Of a DNA stretch of 64,000 nt, positions 19,578-29,513 are shown in pieces. This DNA is from Gracilaria domingensis (lineage: Eukaryota > Rhodophyta > Florideophyceae > Gracilariales > Gracilariaceae). The notes beneath the pieces were generated by a model, which was given only the letters and a program-made list of their open reading frames with translations, did not search any database and had not been told where the DNA came from. The position numbers and the translations under genes were made by a program. The first letter of the stretch is position 1, and every line of letters begins with the position of its first letter. The stretch covers positions 310,001 through 374,000 of the forward strand of contig VCMS01000069.1 in the NCBI GenBank assembly GCA_022539475.1, read 5' to 3'.

Positions 19578-20561
19578 ATGTCGCCGTCCGCCTTCGTCGC
19601 GTCCGCGCCCGTGGCGCGCGCGCGCCCGCTCGTCGCCGGCGCCGCGCTGTCGCTCGCATCGCGCGCGCCGCTGGCCGCGCTGCCGCGCAAGCGCGCGGCG
19701 CTGCAGCGCGCGCGCGCGCGCGCCGCCGACGGCGCGCCGCCGCGCGCCGCGCCCGCCAAGCCGACGCGCATCCTGCTGTGGCTGGACGCGCACCTGCGCG
19801 TGCACGACAACCGCGCGCTGGCCGAGGCGGCGCGCGACGCCGCGCCGCCGGGCGGCGCGCTGGTGCCGCTGCGCTTCGACGACGGCGCGCAGTCGCGCGC
19901 GCTGGCGGCCGAGCTGGCCGCCGATCTGCGCGCGCTGGGCTCCGATCTGCTCAACGTGTGCGGCGCGCCGCGCGACGTGCTGCCGGACGTTTGCCGCCGC
20001 CTGCGGCTGGAGGCCGTGTACTACAACGCGCGCGGCCGCGCGGGCGCGGCGTGGCAGCGGGAGCGCGCCGCGCTGCGCGCGCTCAAGGCGGCCGGCGTGC
20101 AGGTGCGCGCGTTTGAGGCCAATGCGCTGCCCGTCCGAGACGGCGCGCTGCGCGGCGACAAGCTCAAGTGGGCGCGTGTGCGCGCCGCGATTGACACCGC
20201 GCGCGTGGCCGAGGTGGTGCAGGCGCCGGATCGAATGCCGGCGCTGCCGCAGGCGGCGCGGCTTGTCAAGCAGCTGCCGCTGGAGCGCAGGCGGGGCGGC
20301 GGCACCAGTGCGGCCATCAGCATGCTGGATGGCATGAGCAAGCGCGAGGAGATGAGCTTCTCGAGACGCGCGCCGACGGACTTGGCGTTTCGACTGAAGA
20401 CGTTTTTGGACTACGGCTGTGTGTCGACGCGCCTGGTGGCGAAGAGATGTTTGCAAGTGGTCGAACGATTCGCGGGCTGCACGTATGAGGAGCTGGTTTG
20501 GAGGACGTTTTTGGCCGAGAACGTGGCCCGCATGGAAACTCGTTCCGTCGTGCGCTGCTGA
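19578..20561 (+). CDS. Photolyase-like protein lacking a full FAD domain
   Basis: The 327-residue frame runs from ATG 19578 (context GCACCATGT); an in-frame ATG at 19422 also exists. After an Ala/Arg-rich leader resembling a transit peptide, residues about 60-200 form the photolyase N-terminal alpha/beta fold: RILLWLDAHLRVHDNRALAEA, LVPLRFDD, DVLPDVCRRL and VYYNARGRAG. A short C-terminal part, RLKTFLDYGCVSTRLVAKRC...YEELVWRTFL, recalls the start of the FAD helical domain (in photolyases FSPWLA-GC-SPR ... ELLWRDFF). The rest of the FAD domain, with its Trp chain, is absent. It is about 150-200 residues shorter than cryptochrome-DASH. It is probably not a repair enzyme; its role is unknown. Confidence 0.7.
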   Translation: MSPSAFVASAPVARARPLVAGAALSLASRAPLAALPRKRAALQRARARAADGAPPRAAPAKPTRILLWLDAHLRVHDNRALAEAARDAAPPGGALVPLRFDDGAQSRALAAELAADLRALGSDLLNVCGAPRDVLPDVCRRLRLEAVYYNARGRAGAAWQRERAALRALKAAGVQVRAFEANALPVRDGALRGDKLKWARVRAAIDTARVAEVVQAPDRMPALPQAARLVKQLPLERRRGGGTSAAISMLDGMSKREEMSFSRRAPTDLAFRLKTFLDYGCVSTRLVAKRCLQVVERFAGCTYEELVWRTFLAENVARMETRSVVRC

Positions 20562-20950
20562 GACGAGTTTTCCGCCACCAACTACGCTACTAGATATAAA
20601 ACAACAAAGCGCAACAAGGAGCTTTAAAAACAAGAGCATGACCCATCGATTCACATGGGCGATGCCCTTTTCCTTGCGTGTCCTTGTGTAGTTATGAATT
20701 ATAGTCGCGAGTCCCCCGGCGTTTGGTTTGTGCCACTCCTGTGCACCTCGGCCCAACTCAGCGCACATCGGCCGGCGCCCCCTTCGTGCAGGAGCGAAAA
20801 AACAACCAAACAAGTACATGTGTAGTTACAGAGTACATCTAAATACATCATCTTGAACGAGCAAGCATAGAAGAAAAAAAAGAAAAAAAAAGAGGAAAAA
20901 AAGGTAAGGTACAGTATCGCATACGCCGTGCGTGTAGTAGATACCGTCTC
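20562..20950. other. Convergent intergenic region with A-rich tract
   Basis: This is 389 bp between two convergent stops. An A/G run (about 20869-20908, mostly A with single G interruptions) is the only notable feature. GC content is visibly lower than in the flanking 5' parts of the same genes. Confidence 0.5.
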
Positions 20951-22813
20951 TTATCGATCGTGAAGATGATGCAACCCTCTGTTGAGCCGTTCTGTAAACG
21001 CTTCAGCAGCATGGTGAACCGCCTCAGCAGCATGTTGTACAACATTATCCGACGGGGGAGCATGATCATTAACACCCGAAACCTCCTGCAACAATCCGCG
21101 TATATACACCTCCAACCCGTAGTCCTCGCTCTGACCATACAGCGCATCCACATCAATCTCGGTATCCTCCCGACTGAGCTTGCTCTGTTTCAAATCCGAC
21201 ACCTTTTCAAGGCCAGTTTCCTCCATGGCCCTGATATGCTCATCATAGAACTCCTCCAGTTCAAGCAGCATGTCATGACGCACATTGTCATCCTTGCTCT
21301 TCTGCATGGCGTCCTCAAAACACACAGAGCACACAAAACTTCGCAGCAGGCTCCACGACGCCGGAAAAGTTCGAAAGCGTACCACAAAGTCAAACACCTC
21401 CGTGTGGTCAAGCAAGTCGGCACCAAGTTGCTTACAGCGCGAAAACACCGCGCCCAAAGCCTGCGAAATGCGAGTGAGAACAATTTCGTTGCGGTTGAAG
21501 GTAGAGGCAAGCGTGAGCAAACGGCGTACCAACACGTAGTCATGCGCGCTCAGCAGCGCGCTAAGTGACTTGTCGTCTATGGTCACGCATGCCTCCCGCA
21601 TAAGATCCACGATGGCGAGTCGGGTGCGTCCAACAATGACGGCATCGTCAGCGTTTAGCAGCTGAGCAAATACGGGTACTGTATCACGGAGCACAGCGCT
21701 GATGACGCTGGTATCAATTTCGGTGACGGCTTTTCTCATGGATGGGAACAGCGACTTCTTCTTCTTTCTCATTGCTCGCAGTAGCGAGCACAAAAGGTTC
21801 ATGGTCGGGAAGAACACGTCGGGCAGCTTTTGAGCAGCTGGCTCAAACGCAATGGTCAAAAGCTGCCTCAGCGGGAGTGGCGAGCGCAGCAGGTTGAGAT
21901 AGTCCTTGGCGTCATTGTAAACCGACGCCGAAATAAGTCCTAGCCCTACATTGTACTTGACATCGGTGCGCTCATCCGAGTCCTCCGGCTTCCTGGGGAT
22001 GCACATGGCGCGCATGGAAATGGCGGCCATGGCGCTGCAAATGCCCTCCACGCAGGCGACGGCATAGGTGCGACTGCCCTGCTTCTCGGCCAGCAGCACC
22101 TGCACCGAGTGCTGGAAACGGGCCAGCAGCAGGTGGTGCACGCGCGCCGCGCTCATCATAACAATGGCGCGCTTGTGCATAGGCAGAATGGGCGAGTAGC
22201 CCGACGTGAAGATGCGCGTGCCCACAAAGCGCGGCAGCAGGTCGGCGGCCGGCTGCAAGCTGGCGTGCTGCACCAAATGGGGCACGAGCTGCGTCTTGTG
22301 CAGCGCGGTGGCGGTTTGCTTTGGAAACTGGTGCAGCAGGGCGCGCAGAATGTCGGCGGCATGGGCGGCCAGCGCGGCGTCCAGCTTGGTTGGCGGCGTT
22401 CGAAACACGTCCGCAAAGGCGGTGATGAGCGCGGGGTCATTGGCAATGGCATCCCGGAGCGAGGAGGGCCCGTGGCGAATGAGGGTGGAAAGCACCCAGG
22501 TGCGCGGCAGGCGGTCGCGCGGGGCGGGCGGCGCGTCGATGGGCGGCGAGAGCGCGGCGGACACGACGTTGTGCAGCAGCGTCTTGCTGGCGGCGATGTG
22601 GTTGACGAGGTCGGCGAGGTCGTCTGGCGGCACGGGGGCGGCCAGCTGCGAGAGGTTGTCCAGCAGGTCTATGGCGGGCAGGTCGCGGAAGCGGCGGATG
22701 TTGGTGGGCGTGACGGCGGACTTGGAGGCGCAGATGCGGAAGAGCGAGGCGCGGTGGCGCGTCTTGGGCGGACGCGGCGCGCTGGAGCGGAGAGAGACGG
22801 TCGATAGTCCCAT
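20951..22813 (-). CDS. Helical repeat protein, unknown function
   Basis: The 620-residue protein is read from ATG 22813. The frame remains open far upstream only because of GC-rich DNA. The sequence is Leu/Ala-rich and helical throughout, consistent with an ARM/HEAT-type solenoid, with segments such as LPAIDLLDNLSQLAAPVPPDDLADL, MNLLCSLLRAMRKKKKSLFPS and DETEIDVDALYG-type acidic ends (TEIDVDALYGQSEDYG). It has a faint resemblance in plan to SAPS-domain phosphatase regulators, but I could not find a signature, so no function is assigned. The 5' third is GC-rich, grading to moderate GC at the 3' end. It shares a divergent promoter with the hAT-derived gene. Confidence 0.75.
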   Translation of the reverse strand: MGLSTVSLRSSAPRPPKTRHRASLFRICASKSAVTPTNIRRFRDLPAIDLLDNLSQLAAPVPPDDLADLVNHIAASKTLLHNVVSAALSPPIDAPPAPRDRLPRTWVLSTLIRHGPSSLRDAIANDPALITAFADVFRTPPTKLDAALAAHAADILRALLHQFPKQTATALHKTQLVPHLVQHASLQPAADLLPRFVGTRIFTSGYSPILPMHKRAIVMMSAARVHHLLLARFQHSVQVLLAEKQGSRTYAVACVEGICSAMAAISMRAMCIPRKPEDSDERTDVKYNVGLGLISASVYNDAKDYLNLLRSPLPLRQLLTIAFEPAAQKLPDVFFPTMNLLCSLLRAMRKKKKSLFPSMRKAVTEIDTSVISAVLRDTVPVFAQLLNADDAVIVGRTRLAIVDLMREACVTIDDKSLSALLSAHDYVLVRRLLTLASTFNRNEIVLTRISQALGAVFSRCKQLGADLLDHTEVFDFVVRFRTFPASWSLLRSFVCSVCFEDAMQKSKDDNVRHDMLLELEEFYDEHIRAMEETGLEKVSDLKQSKLSREDTEIDVDALYGQSEDYGLEVYIRGLLQEVSGVNDHAPPSDNVVQHAAEAVHHAAEAFTERLNRGLHHLHDR

Positions 22814-23770
22814 GGCATGTTCGGCGGGTGGGGGAGCGAAGCGCGGGGCGCGGCGGGGAGGGGGGTGGCGGCGCAGCGCGGCGGGGGGCGTTCGGTGCGA
22901 AGGCGCTTTTAATGATGAGGCGCGCGCGCGGCGCGCTGTGTGTGTGTGCCGCGCGCAACATCCGGCGACGTGCCGCGTGCGTGGCACATTTGTTTTAAAG
23001 CGCGCACCCATGGCGCGTAGAGCGGCGGCGCGAGCTGCGCAGCCGCGCCCAATGGAAAGCGCGCGTCGCAACATATCGCCCAATTGCGCCGCGGCGCGCA
23101 CGCGCGCGCCGCGCCGCGCCCAATCTCCGCCGCCGCGCCGTGTCAGCCGCGCCGCGCCGCCGCCGCCGCCGCGCGAGCACGCGCGCGCATGTCCGTGTGG
23201 AAGCTGCGGCGCGCCTGCGCCGCCCGCGCGCGCCGAAGCGCCGCTGCGCCGCGCGCGCCGCCGCGACGAGCCGTCTCGAGTGGCGCGCGCGCGCGCATGC
23301 CGCCGGCCGCGCGCCGCCGGACGCCGCCCCGCGCGCCGCCGGACGCCGCCCCGCGCGCCGCCGCAGCCGCCGCCGCGGGGGAACGCCCGCCGCGCCGCTT
23401 GCATCGCTGCGCTCGCGGCGGCGGCGCCGCCGCCGCCGCCGCCAGCGCGCCCGCCGCGCTCGCTGTCCGTCGGCGGCGCCGGCGCGGTGTAAGCCGCGCT
23501 GGCCGCGTGGACACGCCGCGTCAGCCAGCGCCACGCGCGCACGTGCGAGCGCGACTGGTCTGCACCCCGCGGCGTGCTGCGGCTGCAAGGTGTGCCGCCG
23601 CGCGCCGCAACAGCGTGCACTCCCTCCAACCGCGCGCCCATCTTCCCCACCCACGCGCGGCCTCCCCCCCCCCCCCCCCCTCCCTTTAGCGCACCTCGCG
23701 CGACGCGTCCGACCGCCGACGCCCCACCCCCCCCCACCCCCCCGCCGCCCGCCCGCCCGAGCCCGCCGCC
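22814..23770. promoter_or_regulatory. GC-rich divergent promoter with a 17-C run
   Basis: This 957-bp gap is the second extreme GC peak. It holds dense GCGC, tandem CGCGCCGCCGGACGCCGCCC-like repeats around 23320-23360, and a run of 17 C at 23664-23680 (G-quadruplex potential on the minus strand, i-motif on the plus). The long frames through it in several phases are artefacts of composition. Confidence 0.5.
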
Positions 23771-26539
23771 ATGCAGGTGGCCGCCAACCAGCCCGCGCAG
23801 CCGTCCTCCCCCTCGCTCTCCGCGCCCGCCGTGCCGCCCGCGCCGCACCGCAAGCTCAAGCGCCGCGGCAGGCCGCGCTCGCCCGTCTTCACCTACTTCC
23901 GCCGCCAGGTCGATGCCAACGGCACTTTTGCCGGAAATGCGTGCAACTTTTGCGACTTTGTTTCGCGCGATCGCTCCGAGAACCCCACCTATCTCACCCG
24001 CCATATCATTCGCACCTGCAGCGCGCCGCAGGAGATCAAGCACCTTCTTTCCGCCCGCTTTGTCAATACCAACATTGTGCTGCAGCAAGTCGAGCGCCAT
24101 GCGCCTGTTGTTGTTTCGTCCATGCCCTTGCAGCAGACCACCGTTGTGGTCGCCGCCCATCCATCTCCACTCAACAACAGCAACAGCAACGACAACAACA
24201 ACAACAACAACACCACCAGCAACAAGCCGCAGTCCGTGCTTTCTCAGCCCGTGCTGCAGCACCAGCAAATTGTCCAGCCCAACGTCAACGTCGACACATC
24301 GCAACCGTCGCCCTCACAGCCCTCCACCTCGTTTCCCGCCCCCGTCTCCCAAGCGCAGCCCGCCATTGTTCACCACCAGCCCCAAATACGCCCGCTGCCA
24401 ATTACCAAGTCGAGGAGGGGGCGTCCCAGATCGCCCGCCCTGCTCCACTTTCGACGACACATCGATGAAAACGGCGTCTTTATTGCCAATCAATGTATTT
24501 ACTGCCCCTTTGTTTCCAAGGACCGCTCGGAAAACTCCACCCTCTTGCTGAGGCATTTGCTTTCTGCCTCTTGTTTTGCGCCGGAGCAGGTTCGACAATT
24601 GTTGCGTGCATCCAAGGGAGCCTCCAAGACTGTCCGTAAACGAAACATACCTCTGCCCATTGTCAGTGCCCAATATGTCGTGGACCCTCAAGCTTCTCGC
24701 CAATCGCTTGTACTCTCCGTGCTCAAGTTTATGCTTGTCAATGACCTCCCGTTCTCTACCGCCGAAAGCCCCTTGTTTCATGATCTCTTGCTTAGTACAA
24801 GGTCTATGCCAACTTGGACCGACGCAGCGCCTGCGTTTTCAATACCGGATCCAAACAATCCGCAGTGTAATATTACTCATAAGGAACTTGAGCTCTTTCT
24901 CTCAAAACGTTCTGCCGTGGAGCTCATGGATGTATACAACGACAAGCCGCCCAACCCCCATTCATCAGCCCAGCTTATCATTCACTTTACTGATGCGGCC
25001 AGCCAAGCTGCTGCTTGCTGCCGAAACCTACATTCGCGCAACCACTCTGATTTCGCTTCTGCCACTGAATCAGCAGCGTATGTGGCTTCAGTTTTCCGCT
25101 ATGTATCAGCTTCCCATCTTTCGTACCTGTTTTCCAAGAACTGTCGTTTGAACTTTTCATCCAGTTTGGCTCAAATGGTGCAGGAGGCTCAGCAACAATG
25201 CGACATAAAGTGTGAGCAGATTGTCGTCAGCAGGCCGCTTGTTGCCGTCGATAAGCCGCGTGCCATTCCGAAAAGTGCACCCGACTTGGTATGGGTTCCG
25301 GACGTTGCTAGAGAAGTGGGTATTCTTTGTCAAGAGCTCTTGGCAAAGATTCCGCTTCTTATCCGCGTCCAAAGAAGGAATAATATACTCTCTGCGTATT
25401 TTAGGGAAGATTATAGCAATGCCGTCTCGGAAGAATTGTTTGGACGAGATGATGACGAGAAGGAGAAGTTTCAGCGATATCTACAGTTTATCGCCAAGCG
25501 AGCGCAGAGTTTTGAATTCTGCCAGGTCGTTGAAGTTGCGTCGCATACTCACGATCTTATTTGCAAGGCGCAAGACATTCATGAAGACGGAAAGCGAGTT
25601 GTAGACACTCGTAACTTTATCAACACCTTGACGGAGGAGAAGTGTGGAAATGTGCCATTAACCCAGGAAGTCATTCGTTTGGTGCTTTCTAGTAATTATC
25701 GTGACGACCTGAAGGCGTTTTTGGCACTCATGAAGCCGTTGACTGCATTGATTTCCTTGTACAGCATCTCGCATGAGGCGCCATCCATAACCTATTCTAA
25801 TCCTTTCTATGACGTTGGCGATTTGTTTCGATGCCCGCTTGTGTTTTGCTCTCGCTCTCTGGCGCATGTTTTGTCAGATTGCGTTGGAACACTACGAGAG
25901 CTCTATTCTGAAAAGTTACCCGATTACGAAGATGATTTGCGTTCGCTACGGGGTCATGTTGCTTGTCGATTATTGGGAAAAGGAGTTGATGGGTGTCCTC
26001 CTGTTGCGGACGATATCTCTCACATGGCTGCCCTTTTAAATCCCGATGGTGACTTATCTAATACGAAGGGAATCACTGTAGATGAGGTTTGGAAAAGAGC
26101 AGTACAATATGTACAAGCACATCATTCGGATCATGGTGAACAAGGGGTGAAGATGGTTTTAGATCAACTACAGGAGTTTCAGAAACGAAGTGGTCGTTTT
26201 GCAGATGAAAGCATGTTTCGCGAAACGAGTCCAGGTGCTGATCCCCTTGCGTGGTGGGAGAAATGTGGGCATGTTACTCCAGAGTTGCGGTCTATTGCGC
26301 TAAGCGTCCTGAGCGTTCCCACAACCGCATTTGCTGCAGTGCGTCACATGACCAATTTCAATGCCTGCAACGAGGATTTGCAGCGACCCGAGGGGGATGG
26401 AGAGATGGAAAAGAAGAGGCTTATCACGTGGAATCTCAGGTTGTGCATGAGCCGGGTAAAGGCTGAGGAGAAGGAGGGAGGTGCTACGGACCGCGACCCC
26501 AGAGAAACTCGCTTTAAGACGGAGCGGGTATTGTTGTAA
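23771..26539 (+). CDS. hAT-transposase-derived protein with two AT-hook/BED modules
   Basis: The 922-residue protein starts at ATG (GCCGCCATGC context). Two copies of the same module occur, at residues about 31-85 and 215-275. Each is an AT-hook-like RRGRPRSP followed by a BED-type finger: CNFCDF...RHIIRTC and CIYCPF...RHLLSASC, with shared SRDRSEN/SKDRSEN. Between them lies a Gln/Asn/Pro-rich linker including an Asn run. The remainder follows a hAT transposase: VLSVLKFMLVNDLPFSTAESPLFHDLL near 315, then DPLAWWEKCGHVTPELRSIALSVLSVPTT (about 822-850), the hATC dimerisation motif. The usual ER-FS after hATC is VRHM here. No hAT TIRs flank it, so it is likely a domesticated DNA-binding protein, though an old autonomous copy is not excluded. 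Confidence 0.85.
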   Translation: MQVAANQPAQPSSPSLSAPAVPPAPHRKLKRRGRPRSPVFTYFRRQVDANGTFAGNACNFCDFVSRDRSENPTYLTRHIIRTCSAPQEIKHLLSARFVNTNIVLQQVERHAPVVVSSMPLQQTTVVVAAHPSPLNNSNSNDNNNNNNTTSNKPQSVLSQPVLQHQQIVQPNVNVDTSQPSPSQPSTSFPAPVSQAQPAIVHHQPQIRPLPITKSRRGRPRSPALLHFRRHIDENGVFIANQCIYCPFVSKDRSENSTLLLRHLLSASCFAPEQVRQLLRASKGASKTVRKRNIPLPIVSAQYVVDPQASRQSLVLSVLKFMLVNDLPFSTAESPLFHDLLLSTRSMPTWTDAAPAFSIPDPNNPQCNITHKELELFLSKRSAVELMDVYNDKPPNPHSSAQLIIHFTDAASQAAACCRNLHSRNHSDFASATESAAYVASVFRYVSASHLSYLFSKNCRLNFSSSLAQMVQEAQQQCDIKCEQIVVSRPLVAVDKPRAIPKSAPDLVWVPDVAREVGILCQELLAKIPLLIRVQRRNNILSAYFREDYSNAVSEELFGRDDDEKEKFQRYLQFIAKRAQSFEFCQVVEVASHTHDLICKAQDIHEDGKRVVDTRNFINTLTEEKCGNVPLTQEVIRLVLSSNYRDDLKAFLALMKPLTALISLYSISHEAPSITYSNPFYDVGDLFRCPLVFCSRSLAHVLSDCVGTLRELYSEKLPDYEDDLRSLRGHVACRLLGKGVDGCPPVADDISHMAALLNPDGDLSNTKGITVDEVWKRAVQYVQAHHSDHGEQGVKMVLDQLQEFQKRSGRFADESMFRETSPGADPLAWWEKCGHVTPELRSIALSVLSVPTTAFAAVRHMTNFNACNEDLQRPEGDGEMEKKRLITWNLRLCMSRVKAEEKEGGATDRDPRETRFKTERVLL

Positions 26540-26958
26540 CAACGGAGACTGGTGAGACTTGGAGCACAGGTTCCACCCATGTTGATTGCTGCCCTTGAAG
26601 GTAACCGGGACTGTCCTTGGGGAGTAACCTTTTGTGATTGCTTGTGCAACCAACAGAATATCTGAATTGCAGCTTGCATATCGAGGAGCAAAGTATGACA
26701 ACAAAGCCATAACGAGCAGCTGAAGTGAGAATCCAATAATCGGCAGATCATGCGCTACCCAATTGCATGTCATGATGACATGCAATTGGGTAACTCCTCC
26801 AGCGGTGATGGACATTTCCATTTGCACCTTCCATATATGCGCGCCCTCCCCAACTATGCGTTGTAGTATGGAGAGAACGATATCTTCGAAACACGGCAAC
26901 ATCCTTGCACCTCCTCGACAAAGCCGCTCCTTTTGCTTAAGGCGGTGACGCATCTACT
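26540..26958. other. Intergenic with a perfect 37-bp palindrome
   Basis: This 419-bp stretch lies between two + strand genes. It contains the palindrome listed separately at 26756-26792. A 217-codon antisense frame (26300-26953) overlaps the hAT-derived gene and looks like a shadow. Confidence 0.5.
26756..26792. repeat. Perfect 37-bp inverted repeat
   Basis: Arms of 18 bp, TACCCAATTGCATGTCAT and its exact complement, are separated by a single G at 26774. It can extrude as a cruciform or, if transcribed, form a hairpin. It lies about 165 bp upstream of the CHGN-like start codon. Confidence 0.95.
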
Positions 26959-28597
26959 ATGGTTGCTCACAACGTCTTGGGCACTTCGCGTCGCTTTCGC
27001 GTAACGTCAAACATTTACCTCCTCCTCACCATTATCGGTCCATCGTCGTCCCCCGCCACCAAAGCTACGCTTTCGCTTTTCTTGGGGTCTGCTTCTTGTG
27101 CCCATATGTTGTTTAGTACTATTGGGGATTGTGTTCTGGCGGCCGACGCGACAAGTCGCTCCCCCTAGTCTACAGACATCCTTTGCCCGTTTACCGACAG
27201 TTCAGTTAGAGAGATTCTTTACCGCTGCATTACCAGCTGTGTCCAATCCGTCGGCGGCATTTGCTGATCGTCCACCACGCCTGCTCGGTGGTGAACATGA
27301 TGGTCACGCCTTCTTCATGACAGACGATGTAAGTGACTCTTTTTTTGGAAAGTGTTATGTTTTCGCAGCGTTCCATGTTCCATCCGTGTTTAAGTCGCGG
27401 CCCTGATCGCGCGGAGATTGAGGCAAGACGATTTGCCAATCAACCTAGAGATTTCGATGATGTGTTTGCCGTCATCAATGAGAAACGGTTTCTGTACCAT
27501 GCTGATCGGCCTGGTGTACATACGGTTGATGAACTGGGTGCTGGGCTGGACACCGAATATGACGACGTTCGAAAAGTTGCCATCTCACTCACCCAACAAG
27601 ATGTTAAGAAGGGTACTTTGAACCACTTCAACACGCCTGTGGTGTACATACGTAATACTCGTCGTGATGGTTTTCAAAGCATTGTCAACGTTCGGGCGGT
27701 CGTCGAATATTACAACCGGAACGGTACCAAACGTGGTACAAAGTCCAACGTGAGTCGTGTTGTTGCAGTGACAAAGGGCTTTGGAAGACCGTGCCAAGTC
27801 CATTTTGTGCGCCCTCAAGAGTCTGTCCGCACCACATAGTAGTGGCATACTCCGGGCGTCCCTCTCGGTTGGCGGCCTTCTTGACCATGTTTGATCTTTA
27901 CTTCAAAAAGACTCAAACGGACTTGCTTCGTGTCATAGTGGCCACTACAGAGAAAGAGGAAGCGCAGGTCAAATCCGAGCTGAAGAAGTATAAACAGCTC
28001 ACTTCAACCAGGATCACGATATTGCATTCTCGTGGAGATGCTAATGGTGGCTTTTCACGTGCTGTGGCGATACGAGATGCCACAAAGCTTGTCCCCGACA
28101 AGGAGATCATGTTCTTCTCAGATGTGGACCTTGTAATTCGTGGAAACTTTCTACAAAACTGCCGAGTGAATTCCATTCTGGGATCGCAGGCATGGTTCCC
28201 TGTGATGTTTTCATTGTATCCGTATGGAAAATCTCTGTCCAGTAAGGATGGGTTTTGGAGAAGGAGCAGCTACGGTATGACTTGCATGTACAAGGCTGAT
28301 TTTGACAAGGTTGGCGGATTTGGAGGTGATGAAGAAAAGAGATTCCAGGGATGGGGTTCCGAAGATGTTTTCTTGTACAATCAGTTTCGAGATAATGCGG
28401 ACTACGCAGTTTTGCGAACGCTTGAGCCAGGTTTGCTTCACCAGTGGCACGGCAAAGATTGTCCTCGAAACAAACACTACAGAGATTGTATGCGAACTGT
28501 GTACATGACAATCGGCAGTCAGGAAAGAGTTGCAGCGCTTATGGCGGACGCAGATGTGGATTTTTCCAGCTTGACAAAAGATGCGCTACCTGCTTGA
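26959..28597 (+). CDS. CHGN-like (chondroitin-type) glycosyltransferase, four exons
   Basis: Proposed exons are 26959-27000, 27065-27328, 27369-27749 and 27788-28597, all phase 0 (GTAACG, GTAAGT and GTGAGT donors; introns 64, 40, 38 bp), giving 498 residues. The N-terminus becomes type II membrane: a basic stretch then SWGLLLVPICCLVLLGIVFW. The C-terminal domain matches the CHGN family (beta-1,4-GalNAc/GlcUA transferases of chondroitin synthesis): VVAYSGRPSRLAAFLTMF, FFSDVDLVIRGNF with DVD as DxD motif, FPVMFSLYPYG, GFGGDEEKRFQGWGSEDVFL and LLHQWHGKDCP. A Golgi location is inferred. The exon 3-4 junction is the only phase-compatible one; for intron 2 longer in-frame acceptors (about 27417) are possible. 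Confidence 0.8.
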
Positions 28598-29513
28598 CGT
28601 TTTGATTTTACGACCCAGTGCCAGAGGCGGTCCTTGTTAACTGATAATGGTAGCGACGATGCTTCGTGATGTGACTTTTGCTTGAGTCCGAGTTCAGCGC
28701 CGTAGACAGTGCATAGTACATACTATAGATATAACTAATGAAACAAAATGTGCAGGTAGATGGCTAACTAATGCCACATCCATCCTACTGCTGGACATGT
28801 ACAACTATATTTTCTGGTACGGTTTGTCCCTTTCACGACCTTTGAAAGTGCATAGAGTGCAGCGGCAGACCGTGACACTTGTGCCATGTAGGTGCAGAGA
28901 GAACTTTACGACCGCAACCCGTACATGAGGTACGCTACTGCTTCCTACGAAGAAAGCAACTGCTGCATACATCCGAGTAGAATGACAGCGAAGAGAGAGC
29001 GAACGTCTGTGAAGCGCTAGATGCCAGACGGTGATTGCGCGCAGGTATGACTTACAGAGACATTACTGCGTAACCGAGCTTCCCTAGCACATGAGAAGGC
29101 CTGCAGATGAGCATCAACACACGTCAGAATAGAACGAGCAGAGCGTGGATGAGGGTGGTAGCTACAGGTATCCTTACCTTTGGTACAGGAGCGCGATGAG
29201 ATCAGAGATGCATGATGGGCGCTAGGTGAGATTGGCGCTGACTGTCGAACATGTGACACAGTTCGCGCTCACCTTCGTGCCACGAAGTTGTGGCTTGTTT
29301 ATCATGCGCGCTGTGAGCGGTGCTGACGTGTTCGCTGAATTTGAAGCGCAATCTCATACGCGGGCGACTGGCCCCCAAAAAATCCGCTTCGTCGTCATGC
29401 ACTGCACCGATGCCAACGGATCGTCGCTCCCCACCTTAAACTTCCCGAGCTCTTCAACGATCTTGCATATTCGTTCTCGATACCACTGCATCGCACGTCG
29501 CCGCACAGCAAGA
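28598..29513. promoter_or_regulatory. Intergenic upstream of EPSP synthase
   Basis: This 916-bp stretch should carry the EPSP synthase promoter and 5' UTR. The EPSPS frame is open back to a GTG at 29226. No TE, hairpin or TATA box recognised. Confidence 0.4.

Noticed and set aside
20951-22813. Assignment of the helical protein as a SAPS/PP6 regulatory subunit
   Set aside because: Only general helical character matches; no diagnostic motif could be aligned.
20951-24304. 1117-codon reading of the helical protein frame extending upstream of 22813
   Set aside because: The extra N-terminal residues are the reverse of the hAT-derived gene and its promoter. The ATG at 22813 begins the plausible protein.
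26300-26953. 217-codon minus-strand frame overlapping the hAT-derived gene end
   Set aside because: It is antisense to a recognisable coding region, has no motif, and passes through the palindrome; a shadow.
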